From: Actinomycetota bacterium
GTDB lineage: Bacteria; Actinomycetota; Acidimicrobiia; Acidimicrobiales; AC-14
Assembly: GCA_040754375.1 (NCBI GenBank)
Contig: JBFMCT010000005.1
Span: 56,178 to 120,177 of the forward strand
Direction of reading: 5' to 3'
DNA: 64,000 nucleotides
Of this stretch, positions 48,656 through 56,567 are shown one piece after another. Below the pieces are notes generated by a model. The model was not told the DNA's origin. It worked only from the letters and a program-made list of their open reading frames with translations, and did no database searches. Both the position numbers and the translations under genes were made by a program. Each line of letters begins with the position of its first letter. Position 1 is the first letter of the stretch.

Positions 48656-49042
48656 TCAGCCCCCCCGGCGGCGCTTGACGAGCCGGAAGGTCGGGCCCTC
48701 GAGACCGGGCTCGAGATGGCACTCGTCGGTCACGGCCCCCAGTATCTGCATCGACATCGGTGAAAGCAGCGGCTCGTGGTGGGCGCCGTCGGTGAATTGG
48801 CCCTCGCCCTCGACGGCCAGCCCGTCGGGCAGGACCTGGTAGCGGACGGTGATCGTTCCCTCCCGGCCCTCGGGGCCGACCAAGGAGAAGCACAGCTCGT
48901 CGATGGCGATACGAAGGTCGTCGACCTCGTCGAAGGTGAACCCCAACCGGCTGGCCACGCCCGCGGCGAGTATGCGCGTCATCCTCAGGTACTCGGGCTG
49001 GGCCGGCACCGCCAGGCGTACTTCTCCCCCGTTCACGGTCAT
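48656..49042 (-). CDS. RsbW-like anti-sigma factor
   Basis: The 128-residue protein has a GHKL ATPase fold: YLRMTRILAAGVASRLGFTF, then EVDDLRIAIDELCFSLVG (N box) and SPMSMQILGAVTDECHLEPG near the end. In the N box the usual E-x3-N Mg-binding Asn is replaced by Ser (ELCFS), which may weaken ATP binding. It is co-transcribed with the sigma factor, as usfX-sigF in mycobacteria. ATG 49042 is chosen for domain fit; its Shine-Dalgarno is weak. No anti-anti-sigma factor is adjacent. Confidence 0.82.
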   Translation of the reverse strand: MTVNGGEVRLAVPAQPEYLRMTRILAAGVASRLGFTFDEVDDLRIAIDELCFSLVGPEGREGTITVRYQVLPDGLAVEGEGQFTDGAHHEPLLSPMSMQILGAVTDECHLEPGLEGPTFRLVKRRRGG

Positions 49043-49118
49043 CCGACCGTAGTCGCTGGCAGGCTGTGGCCGGACGTTGGCCGCGGACTGGAGCGGGGCC
49101 CACCCCGGCCCGGTGCTG

Positions 49119-50393
49119 CTAGGGGGTCGAGGGGGGGCCGAGGTCGTCGAGGGCGGCGGCCAGCAGGTCGGCGGCCGAGTAGCGCCCCTCGGCGCCGGCC
49201 TCGCCCGGCGGGCTGGGGCTGCACGACCAGCCCGTGACCGCGAAGCCCTCGCCCGCCCGGCTGACGGCCACCGAGAGCTCGGCCGCCGGCCCGGTGGCCG
49301 CCAGGGCGGGGCCCAGGGCGGCCAGGAGCCAGCCAGCCAGAAAGGCCCGCACGGCTGCCGGGTCGACACCCGGTGCCAGCCAGAACCGGGGGACCAGTCC
49401 CTCGGGCCGGCTGGTGACGGCGTAGGTGGCGGCATCGGCCTCGGCCCAGCCCGGGCGCGCCCACTCGCCCGGCGCCCGGGTGAACCCCTCGATCGCTCTC
49501 ACCGACTCCCCGGCGGCCCCGACGACGGCCTGCCACAGCCGTTCCGACCCGGGCAGCATCGGGCCCCGCAGCACCTCGACTTGGAGCCGGGCGTAGAGGT
49601 CGCGCACCCGGGCGGCCAGCGCAGGCTCCTCGAGGCGGACGGTCAGCATGTCGCCCTCGGCCTCCAGGCTGGTGTTGAGCGCCCCCCAGGAGACCGCGGT
49701 GTGGTCGGACGTGCCGGCAGTGCCCAGCTCGGCCACCTTGGCCTCCACGGCGTCGCGGGTGACCCCTAGCTCGGCCAGCGCCCGGGCGGCCAGGCTCTGG
49801 TCGTCGTCGAGCAGGCCCAGCAGGTAGTGGTGGGAGGCGACGGGCGCCCCCGCGGCCCGGACCGTGGCCCGCTCGGCGACCTGGGCCGCCCCCGGGGTCA
49901 TGGCCGCCATCGACGCCGCCGGCCGGCGCCAACTGGGGCGCCACCCGGGCCGGCCGGTGGGCGCGGGCAGGCGGGTGGCGACCTCCTGGCGCAGGGCCGC
50001 CAGGTCGGCTCCTTGCCCGGCCAGCACCTCGGCGGCCAGCCCTTCGCCCTCGCGCACGAGCCCGAGCAGGATGTGCTCGGCACCGATGTGGCGGTGGCGG
50101 AGGGCCAGGGCCTCCCGCAGGGACAGCTCGAGCACCTTCTTGGCCCTGGGCGTGAACGGGATGTGGCAAGTGGGGTGGCTCTCGCCCCGGCCGGCGGCGG
50201 CCAGCAGGGCGGCCCGCACGGCTGGGGCGTCGACCCCGACGGCCGCCAGCGTGCTCGCCGCCGGAGAGCCGGGGGCGGCCAGCAGCCCCAGCAGGACGTG
50301 TTCGGTGCCGATGTAGTTGTGGCCTAGGCCGCGGGCCTGCTCCTGGGCCAGCACGACCGTGGCCCGGGCCTCGGGGGTGAACCGCTCGAACAT
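49119..50393 (-). CDS. Orphan Clp N-domain protein
   Basis: The 424-residue protein starts with a canonical Clp_N double repeat (FERFTPEARATVVLAQEQAR, GTEHVLLGLLAAPGS; then FTPRAKKVLELSLREALALR, IGAEHILLGLVREGEG) and a third similar stretch near residue 165-230 (SHHYLLGLLDDDQSLAARAL). It has no AAA+ module and a C-terminal region of about 190 residues that I cannot assign. It may act as an adaptor or substrate trap for a ClpC encoded elsewhere. A MerR-like regulator diverges from it across 51 bp. Confidence 0.82.
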   Translation of the reverse strand: MFERFTPEARATVVLAQEQARGLGHNYIGTEHVLLGLLAAPGSPAASTLAAVGVDAPAVRAALLAAAGRGESHPTCHIPFTPRAKKVLELSLREALALRHRHIGAEHILLGLVREGEGLAAEVLAGQGADLAALRQEVATRLPAPTGRPGWRPSWRRPAASMAAMTPGAAQVAERATVRAAGAPVASHHYLLGLLDDDQSLAARALAELGVTRDAVEAKVAELGTAGTSDHTAVSWGALNTSLEAEGDMLTVRLEEPALAARVRDLYARLQVEVLRGPMLPGSERLWQAVVGAAGESVRAIEGFTRAPGEWARPGWAEADAATYAVTSRPEGLVPRFWLAPGVDPAAVRAFLAGWLLAALGPALAATGPAAELSVAVSRAGEGFAVTGWSCSPSPPGEAGAEGRYSAADLLAAALDDLGPPSTP

Positions 50394-50432
50394 GGCCCTA
50401 TTGTCATACCCCTGTCAAGACCATGGTTGATC

Positions 50433-50438
50433 TATATT
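50433..50438 (+). promoter_or_regulatory. Candidate -10 box for leaderless MerR-like gene
   Basis: TATATT lies 6 nt before ATG 50445. The opposite strand has TTGACA with a downstream TATGACAAT leading to the Clp-N start, so the 51-bp gap holds two promoters. Confidence 0.6.
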
Positions 50439-50444
50439 TCTGAT

Positions 50445-50789
50445 ATGGACGCGTGGGACGAACTGCTGGAGCTGTCCCGGCTGGAGGCCGGCCTCGGTGC
50501 CCAGGACGCCACCTGGGTCACGGTGGCCGAGGCCGAGGAGCGCGCCGGCGTGTCCCGGTCGGCCCTACGGGCCTGGTACCGCAGCGGCGAGCTGCCGTCC
50601 CAGGTCGTCGACGGGCCCCACGGCCCCCAGCGCCTGGTCGCCCTCGAAGCCGTCGAGGCCCGCGCCCGCCGCTCCCCCCGCATTGCCCGCAAGCAGGCCC
50701 GCTCCGTCGGCCTGGAGGCCGAGGTGGCCTCCCTGCGCGACCGGGTGGCCGCCCTCGAACAGCGCTTGGCCGACCTCGAAAGCGGCTGA
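50445..50789 (+). CDS. MerR-like helix-turn-helix regulator with coiled-coil tail
   Basis: The 114-residue protein has a MerR-type HTH (WVTVAEAEERAGVSRSALRA, WYRSGELPSQVVDGPHGPQR) followed by a basic segment and a C-terminal coiled coil (LEAEVASLRDRVAALEQRLA) for dimerisation. No effector domain is present. ATG 50445 is chosen because TATATT lies 6 nt upstream; the TTG at 50427 would include the promoter in the gene. Control of the divergent Clp-N gene is likely from position. Confidence 0.82.
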   Translation: MDAWDELLELSRLEAGLGAQDATWVTVAEAEERAGVSRSALRAWYRSGELPSQVVDGPHGPQRLVALEAVEARARRSPRIARKQARSVGLEAEVASLRDRVAALEQRLADLESG

Positions 50790-50863
50790 CGGCCCACCCC
50801 GACCCCGGTGCCCGCCCGCCCGGTGCCCGACCGCCAGCCGGCCCGGGCCGCGCGGTAACTGGG

Positions 50864-51871
50864 TCAGGCTGGGGGGCGGTCGGTGGCCTCGATGGCGAAC
50901 GACACGCCCCCGGCCGGGCGTTCGGCGGCCAGGCGTAGCGACCACCCGGTGGCCGGCCCGGTCCGGTGCCAGCGGTAGAAGTGCACCTGCCCGAGGTGGG
51001 GACCGAGGTCGGGCCAGGCGTCGAGGGCGGCGTCGCCGGCCAGGGCGGCCGCCGCCCACCAGGCCGCGAACCGGCCCTGGGCCATGCCCCGGCGCCGGCC
51101 CCGGGCACCCCCACTGGCGCCCGCCCAGGCCATGGTGGCCAGGGCGGGGGCCGCGTCCACGGGGACGAGGACCAGACCGCCGTTGCCATCCCCAGCGACC
51201 GCGGCCACGGCGTCGGCCGCGTGGCCCTGCACGGCCACCGCCCGGGCGGTGCCGCCGGACTGGGTGGTCCAGGCCGAGACCAGCTCGACCAGGGCCTCGA
51301 CGGCCATCGCCTCCGCCGCGGGCGCCGGCCCGCCCGCGCCGGTACCGACCTCGCCCTCGCCCTCGCCCTCGCCCTCGACCTCGCCCTCGCCCTCGATGGA
51401 GGTAGGGGCGGGCGCCGCGTCGTCGAAGGTCGCCTCGTAGGCCCGGTAGTGGGCCAGGGGGTAAGCGGGCTCCCACGGCTGGAGGACCAGGGGCAGGTCC
51501 ACGACATGGGGGTCGACCCGGCCGTCGGAGCGCAGGTCCTCACCCCGCACCACCCGTTCGTGGGCCACGAGGGCGGCCTCGGGGGAGAGCGGCAGGTGCG
51601 GGGCCAGCTCGTCCCAGGTGTGGGTGGAGGCCGCCACCTCCGACAACGGCCCCAGGGCGAAGCGACCGGCCCCGGGCTCGACCACCGGGCCGGCCCAGCG
51701 CCCAGGGGCCTCCAGGGCCAGCCGGTACTCGGCGTGGCTGGCCGCGGGCCAAAGCTGGCGGCCCCGCTCGAAGGCCGCCCGGCAGCGCCGGCGCAGGTCG
51801 GCCAGCCCCTCCCAGTCACGGGTGTCGCAGAAGCCGTCGACCCTCCGGAGCAGCTCGTCGAGGTCGCCCAT
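50864..51871 (-). CDS. Uncharacterised protein with acidic Gly-Glu repeat
   Basis: The 335-residue protein has no family I recognise. Its N-terminus is helical (LDELLRRVDGFCDTRDWEGL), and HAEYRLALEAPGRWAGPVVE suggests a globular first domain. A linker of GEGEVEGEGEGEGEVG separates it from a second domain ending WSLRLAAERPAGGVSFAIEA. No TM or signal is seen. ATG 51871 is the first good start; it lies 20 bp after the SCO1664-family stop, so it is the last gene of that operon. Confidence 0.6.
   Translation of the reverse strand: MGDLDELLRRVDGFCDTRDWEGLADLRRRCRAAFERGRQLWPAASHAEYRLALEAPGRWAGPVVEPGAGRFALGPLSEVAASTHTWDELAPHLPLSPEAALVAHERVVRGEDLRSDGRVDPHVVDLPLVLQPWEPAYPLAHYRAYEATFDDAAPAPTSIEGEGEVEGEGEGEGEVGTGAGGPAPAAEAMAVEALVELVSAWTTQSGGTARAVAVQGHAADAVAAVAGDGNGGLVLVPVDAAPALATMAWAGASGGARGRRRGMAQGRFAAWWAAAALAGDAALDAWPDLGPHLGQVHFYRWHRTGPATGWSLRLAAERPAGGVSFAIEATDRPPA
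51345..51400 (-). repeat. 6-bp GGCGAG tandem repeat encoding Gly-Glu
   Basis: About nine near-identical hexamers encode the acidic linker. Their length is a multiple of three, so copy-number change keeps the frame. Confidence 0.75.
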
Positions 51872-51891
51872 GTCGACCAGGTCGGCGACGC

Positions 51892-52587
51892 TCAGATCAG
51901 GGGCCACGGGAACGACCTGGCCGAGCGGGCCGGAGGGAAGACGGGGTGGCGCACAAGGTAGGCAGCCCGGGCCACCAGGGCCTCGGCCTCCTCGCCGCTC
52001 AGGAAAGGGGCCAGGGGGGCCGGGGCGGCGGTCAGCAGGGCCATGCGGGTGATGGCCTCCATGAGCTCGGGCGGGACGGGCTGGCCTTCGAAGTCCCACA
52101 TCACGGTGCGCAGCTTGGGGTGGGCGTGCAGGCACAGGCCGTGGTCGATGGCCCAAACCCGGCGCTGGCTGCCCTCGCCCGCCACCAGGCAGTGGCCCGC
52201 CTTGCGGTCGCCGTTGTTGACCAGCAGGTCGAAAGCGCAGATGGCCTTCAGCCGGGGGTGGTGTTCGGGACGTTCGAGCAGCGTGAAGTAGTGCTCGTCG
52301 AAGTCGGCGTCCACGAAGCGCTGGACCGAACCCGGCCCCAGCGGGCCGTCGCGCTCGACCGTCTCGGGGACCAGGGCCCAGCCCAGCCACTCCGACACCA
52401 AGTAGGCGGCCACCTCCCGGCGGTAGAGGCCGGGCGGGTAGTCCCACAAGGGGCGCTCGCCCCGCAGGGGCTTGTACACCGCCCGGGCCTTCTCGTCCCC
52501 CAGGCAGAGCTCGACTACGAAGCTGGCGTTGGAGCTCCAGGGCAGGCGGCCGCGCACGGCCATCTCGCCTTCGGAGAGGAGCGTCAA
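51892..52587 (-). CDS. SCO1664-family PI3/4-kinase-like protein
   Basis: The 231-residue protein matches the actinobacterial SCO1664 family, distantly kinase-like: ASFVVELCLGDEKARAVYKP (ATP Lys), then RREVAAYLVSEWLGWALVPE, then ICAFDLLVNNGDRKAGHCLV (catalytic DxxxNNxD) and WAIDHGLCLHAHPKLRTVMW (metal Asp). The TTG start at 52587 overlaps the DUF3090 stop (TTGA) and gives the family's usual N-terminus (LLSEGEMAVRGRL). It always travels with DUF3090 and a phosphomutase-like gene; substrate unknown. Confidence 0.87.
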   Translation of the reverse strand: MTLLSEGEMAVRGRLPWSSNASFVVELCLGDEKARAVYKPLRGERPLWDYPPGLYRREVAAYLVSEWLGWALVPETVERDGPLGPGSVQRFVDADFDEHYFTLLERPEHHPRLKAICAFDLLVNNGDRKAGHCLVAGEGSQRRVWAIDHGLCLHAHPKLRTVMWDFEGQPVPPELMEAITRMALLTAAPAPLAPFLSGEEAEALVARAAYLVRHPVFPPARSARSFPWPLI

Positions 52588-53084
52588 CGGCCTCCCAGGT
52601 CGCGGTGGCCGTTGAGGCGGACGCACATGTGGCCATCGGGGTCGAGCGGGCCCCCGCACAGGGGGCAGGGGGGACGGCCGGAAGCGACGACCGTCGAGCC
52701 GTGGCGGGTGAACGCCGCCATCTGGGCGGTCGTGGCCCTGATCAGGGCACGGGCCGGGGGTTCGTCCTCGTCGACCATCTCCTCGGCGACCAGCAGGAAG
52801 CGCTCGTCCTCCTCGTCGTAGGTAACGCCCAGGGACCCGACCACCCACTCGGCCACCACCGGCTCGGCCAGGTCCATGTCCGCGGGAACCGCTTCCACGG
52901 CGGGCAGGTCCTCGAGCATCTCGTCGAGGTAGCGGCACAGGGCGGCCACCTGGGCCTTCTCCAGCCGCAGCGACACGACCCCGCCGGGATGGCGCACTTG
53001 CAGGTAGAAGACGCGCTGGCCCGGGGGCCCGATCGCGCCGGTGGTGATCAGCTCGACCTCGTGCAGTTCGAACGAGCTGCTCAT
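52584..53084 (-). CDS. DUF3090 family protein
   Basis: The 166-residue protein has the DUF3090 pattern FELHEVELITTGAIGPPGQR, then FYLQVRHPGGVVSLRLEKAQ, and a C-terminal zinc-knuckle-like CPLCGGPLDPDGHMC. The ATG start overlaps the phosphomutase stop by 4 bp and its stop overlaps the SCO1664-type start. The three are therefore co-translated, the usual actinobacterial arrangement. The acidic middle (YDEEDERFLLVAEEMVDEDE) suggests protein-protein contacts. Confidence 0.9.
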   Translation of the reverse strand: MSSSFELHEVELITTGAIGPPGQRVFYLQVRHPGGVVSLRLEKAQVAALCRYLDEMLEDLPAVEAVPADMDLAEPVVAEWVVGSLGVTYDEEDERFLLVAEEMVDEDEPPARALIRATTAQMAAFTRHGSTVVASGRPPCPLCGGPLDPDGHMCVRLNGHRDLGGR

Positions 53085-53725
53085 GACGGCCGCGGGGCCA
53101 GCGGGACGGGGACCCAGTTCTGGTGGACGACCATGGGCCCCAGCTCCCCGTAGAAGATGGCCGTGATCGACGCCGGCGAGATCGTTATGCGCTGGAACAT
53201 GTCGAGGTGGGCGCCGGTGGCGTGCCCGGCCGCGGCCTTGATGGTGTCGGCGTGGGAGACGGCCACCACCGTGGTGCCAGGGTGGGCGGCGACGATCCGC
53301 TCGACGGTGGCGACGACCCGGGCCTGCAGCTCGGTGAACGACTCCCCGCCGGGGAACCGGAACCCGCTGGGGTTGCGCTGCACCCGCTGCCAGGCCGGCA
53401 GCTTGGCCACCGCCTTGAGCTCCAGTCCCGTCCACTCCCCGATGTCGAGCTCCAGCAGGCCCTTGTCGGGGACCACCTTGAGGCCCCACGCCGCCGCGAT
53501 AGGAGCGGCCGTCTCCCGGGCGCGCTCGAGGGGCGAGCTGTAAACGGCTTCGACCTTCTTGAGGCCGGCGATGGCGTCAGCCGCGGCCTGGGCCTGGGCC
53601 CGGCCCGCGTCTGACAGGTGCAGGCCGCGCGCCCGCCCGGGCAGGACCTTGCCGGTGGTGGGCGTGAGGCCGTGGCGGACGAACAGGATGGTCGTCGACG
53701 GGAGGGGGGCAGGACGGCGGGCCAT
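53081..53725 (-). CDS. Histidine-phosphatase-superfamily protein (MSMEG_4193 type)
   Basis: The 214-residue protein has the catalytic motif TILFVRHGLTPTTGKVLPGR (RHG), then SPLERARETAAPIAAAWG, the acid-base Glu in LLELDIGEWTGLEL, and the second His in VVAVSHADTIKAA. It belongs to the phosphoglycerate-mutase-like family that accompanies DUF3090 and SCO1664. ATG 53725 is chosen; the longer frame to 53791 overlaps the divergent promoter. Substrate unknown. Confidence 0.88.
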   Translation of the reverse strand: MARRPAPLPSTTILFVRHGLTPTTGKVLPGRARGLHLSDAGRAQAQAAADAIAGLKKVEAVYSSPLERARETAAPIAAAWGLKVVPDKGLLELDIGEWTGLELKAVAKLPAWQRVQRNPSGFRFPGGESFTELQARVVATVERIVAAHPGTTVVAVSHADTIKAAAGHATGAHLDMFQRITISPASITAIFYGELGPMVVHQNWVPVPLAPRPS

Positions 53726-53753
53726 ATCGACCGGCCAACCTACCCTGGCGGAT

Positions 53754-54437
53754 GTGGACGACCGGCCCGTGGACCGTCTGGCCGAGCTCACGGACGAGAT
53801 CGTCGGGTGCCGGGCCTGCCCCCGCCTGGTCGAGTGGCGCGAGCAGGTGGCTGTTGAACGGCGGGCCTCGTTCCGCGACCAGGACTACTGGGGCCGGCCC
53901 GTGCCCGGTTTCGGGGACCCCGACGCCGGCCTGCTCGTGGTCGGCCTGGCCCCGGCGGCCCACGGGGGCAACCGCACGGGCCGGGTGTTCACCGGCGACC
54001 GTTCGGGGGACTGGCTCTACCGCGCCCTGTGGCGGGCCGGCTTCGCCAACCAGCCGGTGAGCGTGTCGATCGACGACGGGCTGGAGCTGCGGGGCGCTTA
54101 CGTGGCGGCCGCCGTCCGCTGCGCCCCCCCGGCCAACAAGCCCACGCCTGCCGAGCGGGACCGCTGCCTGCCTTACCTGGCCCGGGAGATGGACGCCCTG
54201 GGCGGCGTACGGGTGATCGTGGCCCTGGGCCGGTTCGCCCACGACGCCGTGTGCGCCCTGGCCGGCACGGGCCGCCCCCGGCCCACCTTCGCCCACGGGG
54301 CCGAACACGCGCTGCCCGACGGACGGGCCCTGGTCGACTCGTTCCACCCCAGCCAGCAGAACACGTTCACCGGCCGGCTCACCGAACCCGCCTTCGACGC
54401 CGTGTTCACCCAGGCCCGTGCCCACTTGTCGCGCTGA
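53754..54437 (+). CDS. Family 5 uracil-DNA glycosylase (UdgB type)
   Basis: The 227-residue enzyme removes uracil and other deaminated bases from DNA. Motif 1 is VVGLAPAAHGGNRTGRVFTG, motif 2 HPSQQNTFTGRLT, with Cys19 and Cys22 (VGCRACPRL) and further cysteines (VRCAPP, DAVCAL) likely holding a 4Fe-4S cluster. GTG 53754 is preferred: TACCCT lies 7 nt upstream, consistent with leaderless expression. It ends one base before the stop of the convergent FrhB-like gene. Confidence 0.9.
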   Translation: MDDRPVDRLAELTDEIVGCRACPRLVEWREQVAVERRASFRDQDYWGRPVPGFGDPDAGLLVVGLAPAAHGGNRTGRVFTGDRSGDWLYRALWRAGFANQPVSVSIDDGLELRGAYVAAAVRCAPPANKPTPAERDRCLPYLAREMDALGGVRVIVALGRFAHDAVCALAGTGRPRPTFAHGAEHALPDGRALVDSFHPSQQNTFTGRLTEPAFDAVFTQARAHLSR

Positions 54438-55616
54438 TCAGCCCTGCTCCGGTCCAGGGGCGGGGTTCTTCTTCTTGGCCTTCTTCTTCTCGGGGGGGAT
54501 GAGGCGGGGAGCGTCGACCCAGGCCGTCTCGGGCCAGCGCTTGCGCTGGTTGGTCGAGAGCTTGCGCAGCAGGGCGATGGCGCCCGGGTCGTCGTCGCCC
54601 GGGCGGCCGATGATCGTGCCGTCCTCGAGCATCTTGACGAGGACCTCGCGGCCCAGGTCGGTGCGCACGATGGTGAGCGTCCAGTCGTTGAACGCACCGA
54701 TCCCCCCGGTGGCGATGTCGGAGTGCTCGGCCGCGAAGTCGGGGCACATCTTGCAACCCTCACGGGTCCAGGCGTGGCACTCCTTGAGGGGCACCTCGTG
54801 GTAGGAGCCGTCGCGCATCCAGACCTGCAGCGCCCCCTTGATGTTCATCTTGGCGATGTCGGGCCGCTTGAGGCCGTAGCGGGCCTCCAGTAGCTCCTCG
54901 AAGATGGCGTCGTCGAACGTCTTGGAGCACAGCAGCCCGATGTTGAGGGCGAACCGGCGGGCCACCTTGCCCGCTTTGCGCACGTCCATCACCGGGGGCA
55001 CCGAGGACTGGCAGCTCATGCCCACCAGGGCCAGCTTCTCGGCGCCCCCGGCCACGGCTTCGTCGTAGGCCATCGTGTTGGCCGAGTAGGTGTAGCGGCT
55101 GCCGGCCGCGGCCAGCACCTCCTCGCGGGTGCGGGCCACACCCGGGACGGCCTTCCACGACGTGCCGTCGCCCTCCAGGTAGGACACCAGGGCGGCGTCG
55201 ATGTAGCCGTGGTCGAGGGCCCAGATGAGGATGGCCGATACCAACCCGCCGTCCTGGCCGAGCCGGTGGACGGTCTCGTCCGATGCCCGGGCCAGGATGA
55301 TGTCCTTGCTGATCCCGTCGACCTCGTGGCGCTCACGGGGCCGGCCGAACAGGTGGTTGTCGATCTCGGGCTCCCAGGCCCGGAAGCGGGGGCAGGCCCG
55401 GGTGCAGGAGGTGCAGCCCTTGTCGCCGTGGCCGCACCCCTGGGGCCCGCCCTCGGCCTCGAGGTGGAACGGCTTGTAGACGCCCTTGTCGTCGTCGTAG
55501 CCCAGTACGTCGTAGGGGCAGGCCACCACGCAGCCGGCACAGCCCGTGCACAGGCCCGAGGTGACGACCTCGGAGAACAGATGGGACCAGTGCAGGATCT
55601 CGCGCGCGGCGGGCAT
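54438..55616 (-). CDS. FrhB/FdhB-like Fe-S protein (coenzyme F420 hydrogenase/dehydrogenase beta family)
   Basis: The 392-residue protein starts with a 4Fe-4S motif (Cys23, 26, 29, 33 in LCTGCAGCVVACPYDV) and a second set (GCTSCTRACPRF), then the FrhB core QDGGLVSAILIWALDHGYID, then VGMSCQSSVPPVMDVRK, then CKMCPDFAAEHSDIATGGIG. These proteins bind FAD and pass electrons between F420 and a partner. The C-terminus is Lys/Pro-rich (KKKAKKKNPAP). It ends the FdhD-MobA operon, so it may serve a formate or other molybdoenzyme encoded elsewhere. Confidence 0.88.
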   Translation of the reverse strand: MPAAREILHWSHLFSEVVTSGLCTGCAGCVVACPYDVLGYDDDKGVYKPFHLEAEGGPQGCGHGDKGCTSCTRACPRFRAWEPEIDNHLFGRPRERHEVDGISKDIILARASDETVHRLGQDGGLVSAILIWALDHGYIDAALVSYLEGDGTSWKAVPGVARTREEVLAAAGSRYTYSANTMAYDEAVAGGAEKLALVGMSCQSSVPPVMDVRKAGKVARRFALNIGLLCSKTFDDAIFEELLEARYGLKRPDIAKMNIKGALQVWMRDGSYHEVPLKECHAWTREGCKMCPDFAAEHSDIATGGIGAFNDWTLTIVRTDLGREVLVKMLEDGTIIGRPGDDDPGAIALLRKLSTNQRKRWPETAWVDAPRLIPPEKKKAKKKNPAPGPEQG

Positions 55617-55640
55617 GACGCCGCCACTGTAGGTGGGCGG

Positions 55641-55919
55641 TCAGCCGTCCCCGTTCGCCTTCGCTGGCGCCGGCGGCGCTCCGGGCCAGGCCGCGGCCAG
55701 GCGCCGGACGGTCTGGGCGTGGCGATCCAGGCCGGCCGCCCCCGGGCCAGCGGCCAGGCCCAGCAGGAAGGCGGTCACGGGCGCGGCCGGGCGGTCGACG
55801 GCGTGGGCCACCTCGCGGGCCACATCGAGCAGCAGGTCCCGGGCCGCGGCCAGGTCGGCCGGGCCCTGCACACCCAGTTCCTCGACGACGGCCGCCATCC
55901 ACCGCTCCAGCTCGTCCAT
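55641..55919 (-). CDS. DUF6457 family protein
   Basis: The 92-residue helical protein has MDELERWMAAVVEELGV, then LLLDVAREVAHAVDRPAAPV and TAFLLGLAAG, the pattern of DUF6457, a small family found beside MobA and FdhD genes in actinobacteria. No catalytic motif is seen. It lies 24 bp from each neighbour in the operon. A role in molybdenum cofactor handling is suggested only by location. Confidence 0.75.
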   Translation of the reverse strand: MDELERWMAAVVEELGVQGPADLAAARDLLLDVAREVAHAVDRPAAPVTAFLLGLAAGPGAAGLDRHAQTVRRLAAAWPGAPPAPAKANGDG

Positions 55920-55943
55920 CGGCTCTTTCTAGTGCCTCCGGCG

Positions 55944-56567
55944 TCAGGACTGGCCGCCGCCCTGCGCCCAGCGGCGGGCGGCGGCCAGGTCGCCGGGTGT
56001 GTCGCAGTCGAGCCACGGTGGGGGGCCGTCCGCCGGGCCCAGGCCGCTGACCCTCACGACGGGCCGGGCGGCGGCCAACACCCGGTGGGCCGGCAGGCCG
56101 GCGGCCCCCGCCGGGCCGGGCCCGGCCGCCTCCCGCAAGGCGTCCCGCAGCGTCGACGTCGCCCACGCCGAGAGGAGGAACTGGTCGCGCCCCGAGCCGT
56201 CGACAGCCAGGGCCACGCCGCCCGAGGGGGGGACGGCGGCCACCAGGTGGGCGACGGCGGCCGCGTCCACGAACGGCAGGTCGGTGGCCAGCACCACCAC
56301 CCGGCCGGCGGTGACGTGGGCCAGCCCGGCGGCCACGGCCGCCGCCGGCCCACCGCCGGGAGGTTCTTCGTGGACGGCCACCACCTCACGTTCGAGGCCC
56401 GCGGGCACGGGCCCGGCCACGACGACCCGGGTGGCGCCCGCTACCGCGGCCACCACCCGGTGAGCCAGGGGGACGCCGTCGACCACGAGGGAGCCCTTGT
56501 CGGCGCCGCCCATCCGCCGTCCCCGGCCCCCGGTGAGCACGATGGCGTCGAACTCCGGCAAGCTCAT
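55944..56567 (-). CDS. mobA: MobA-like molybdenum cofactor guanylyltransferase
   Basis: The 207-residue nucleotidyltransferase has the signature AIVLTGGRGRRMGGADKGSL, then VVLATDLPFVDAAAVAHLVA (DLP metal site) and WLDCDTPGDLAAARRW at the end. MobA adds GMP to molybdopterin to make the bis-MGD cofactor of formate dehydrogenases and related enzymes. ATG 56567 overlaps the fdhD stop (ATGA). It could also be MobA-like with a different nucleotide specificity. Confidence 0.87.
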   Translation of the reverse strand: MSLPEFDAIVLTGGRGRRMGGADKGSLVVDGVPLAHRVVAAVAGATRVVVAGPVPAGLEREVVAVHEEPPGGGPAAAVAAGLAHVTAGRVVVLATDLPFVDAAAVAHLVAAVPPSGGVALAVDGSGRDQFLLSAWATSTLRDALREAAGPGPAGAAGLPAHRVLAAARPVVRVSGLGPADGPPPWLDCDTPGDLAAARRWAQGGGQS

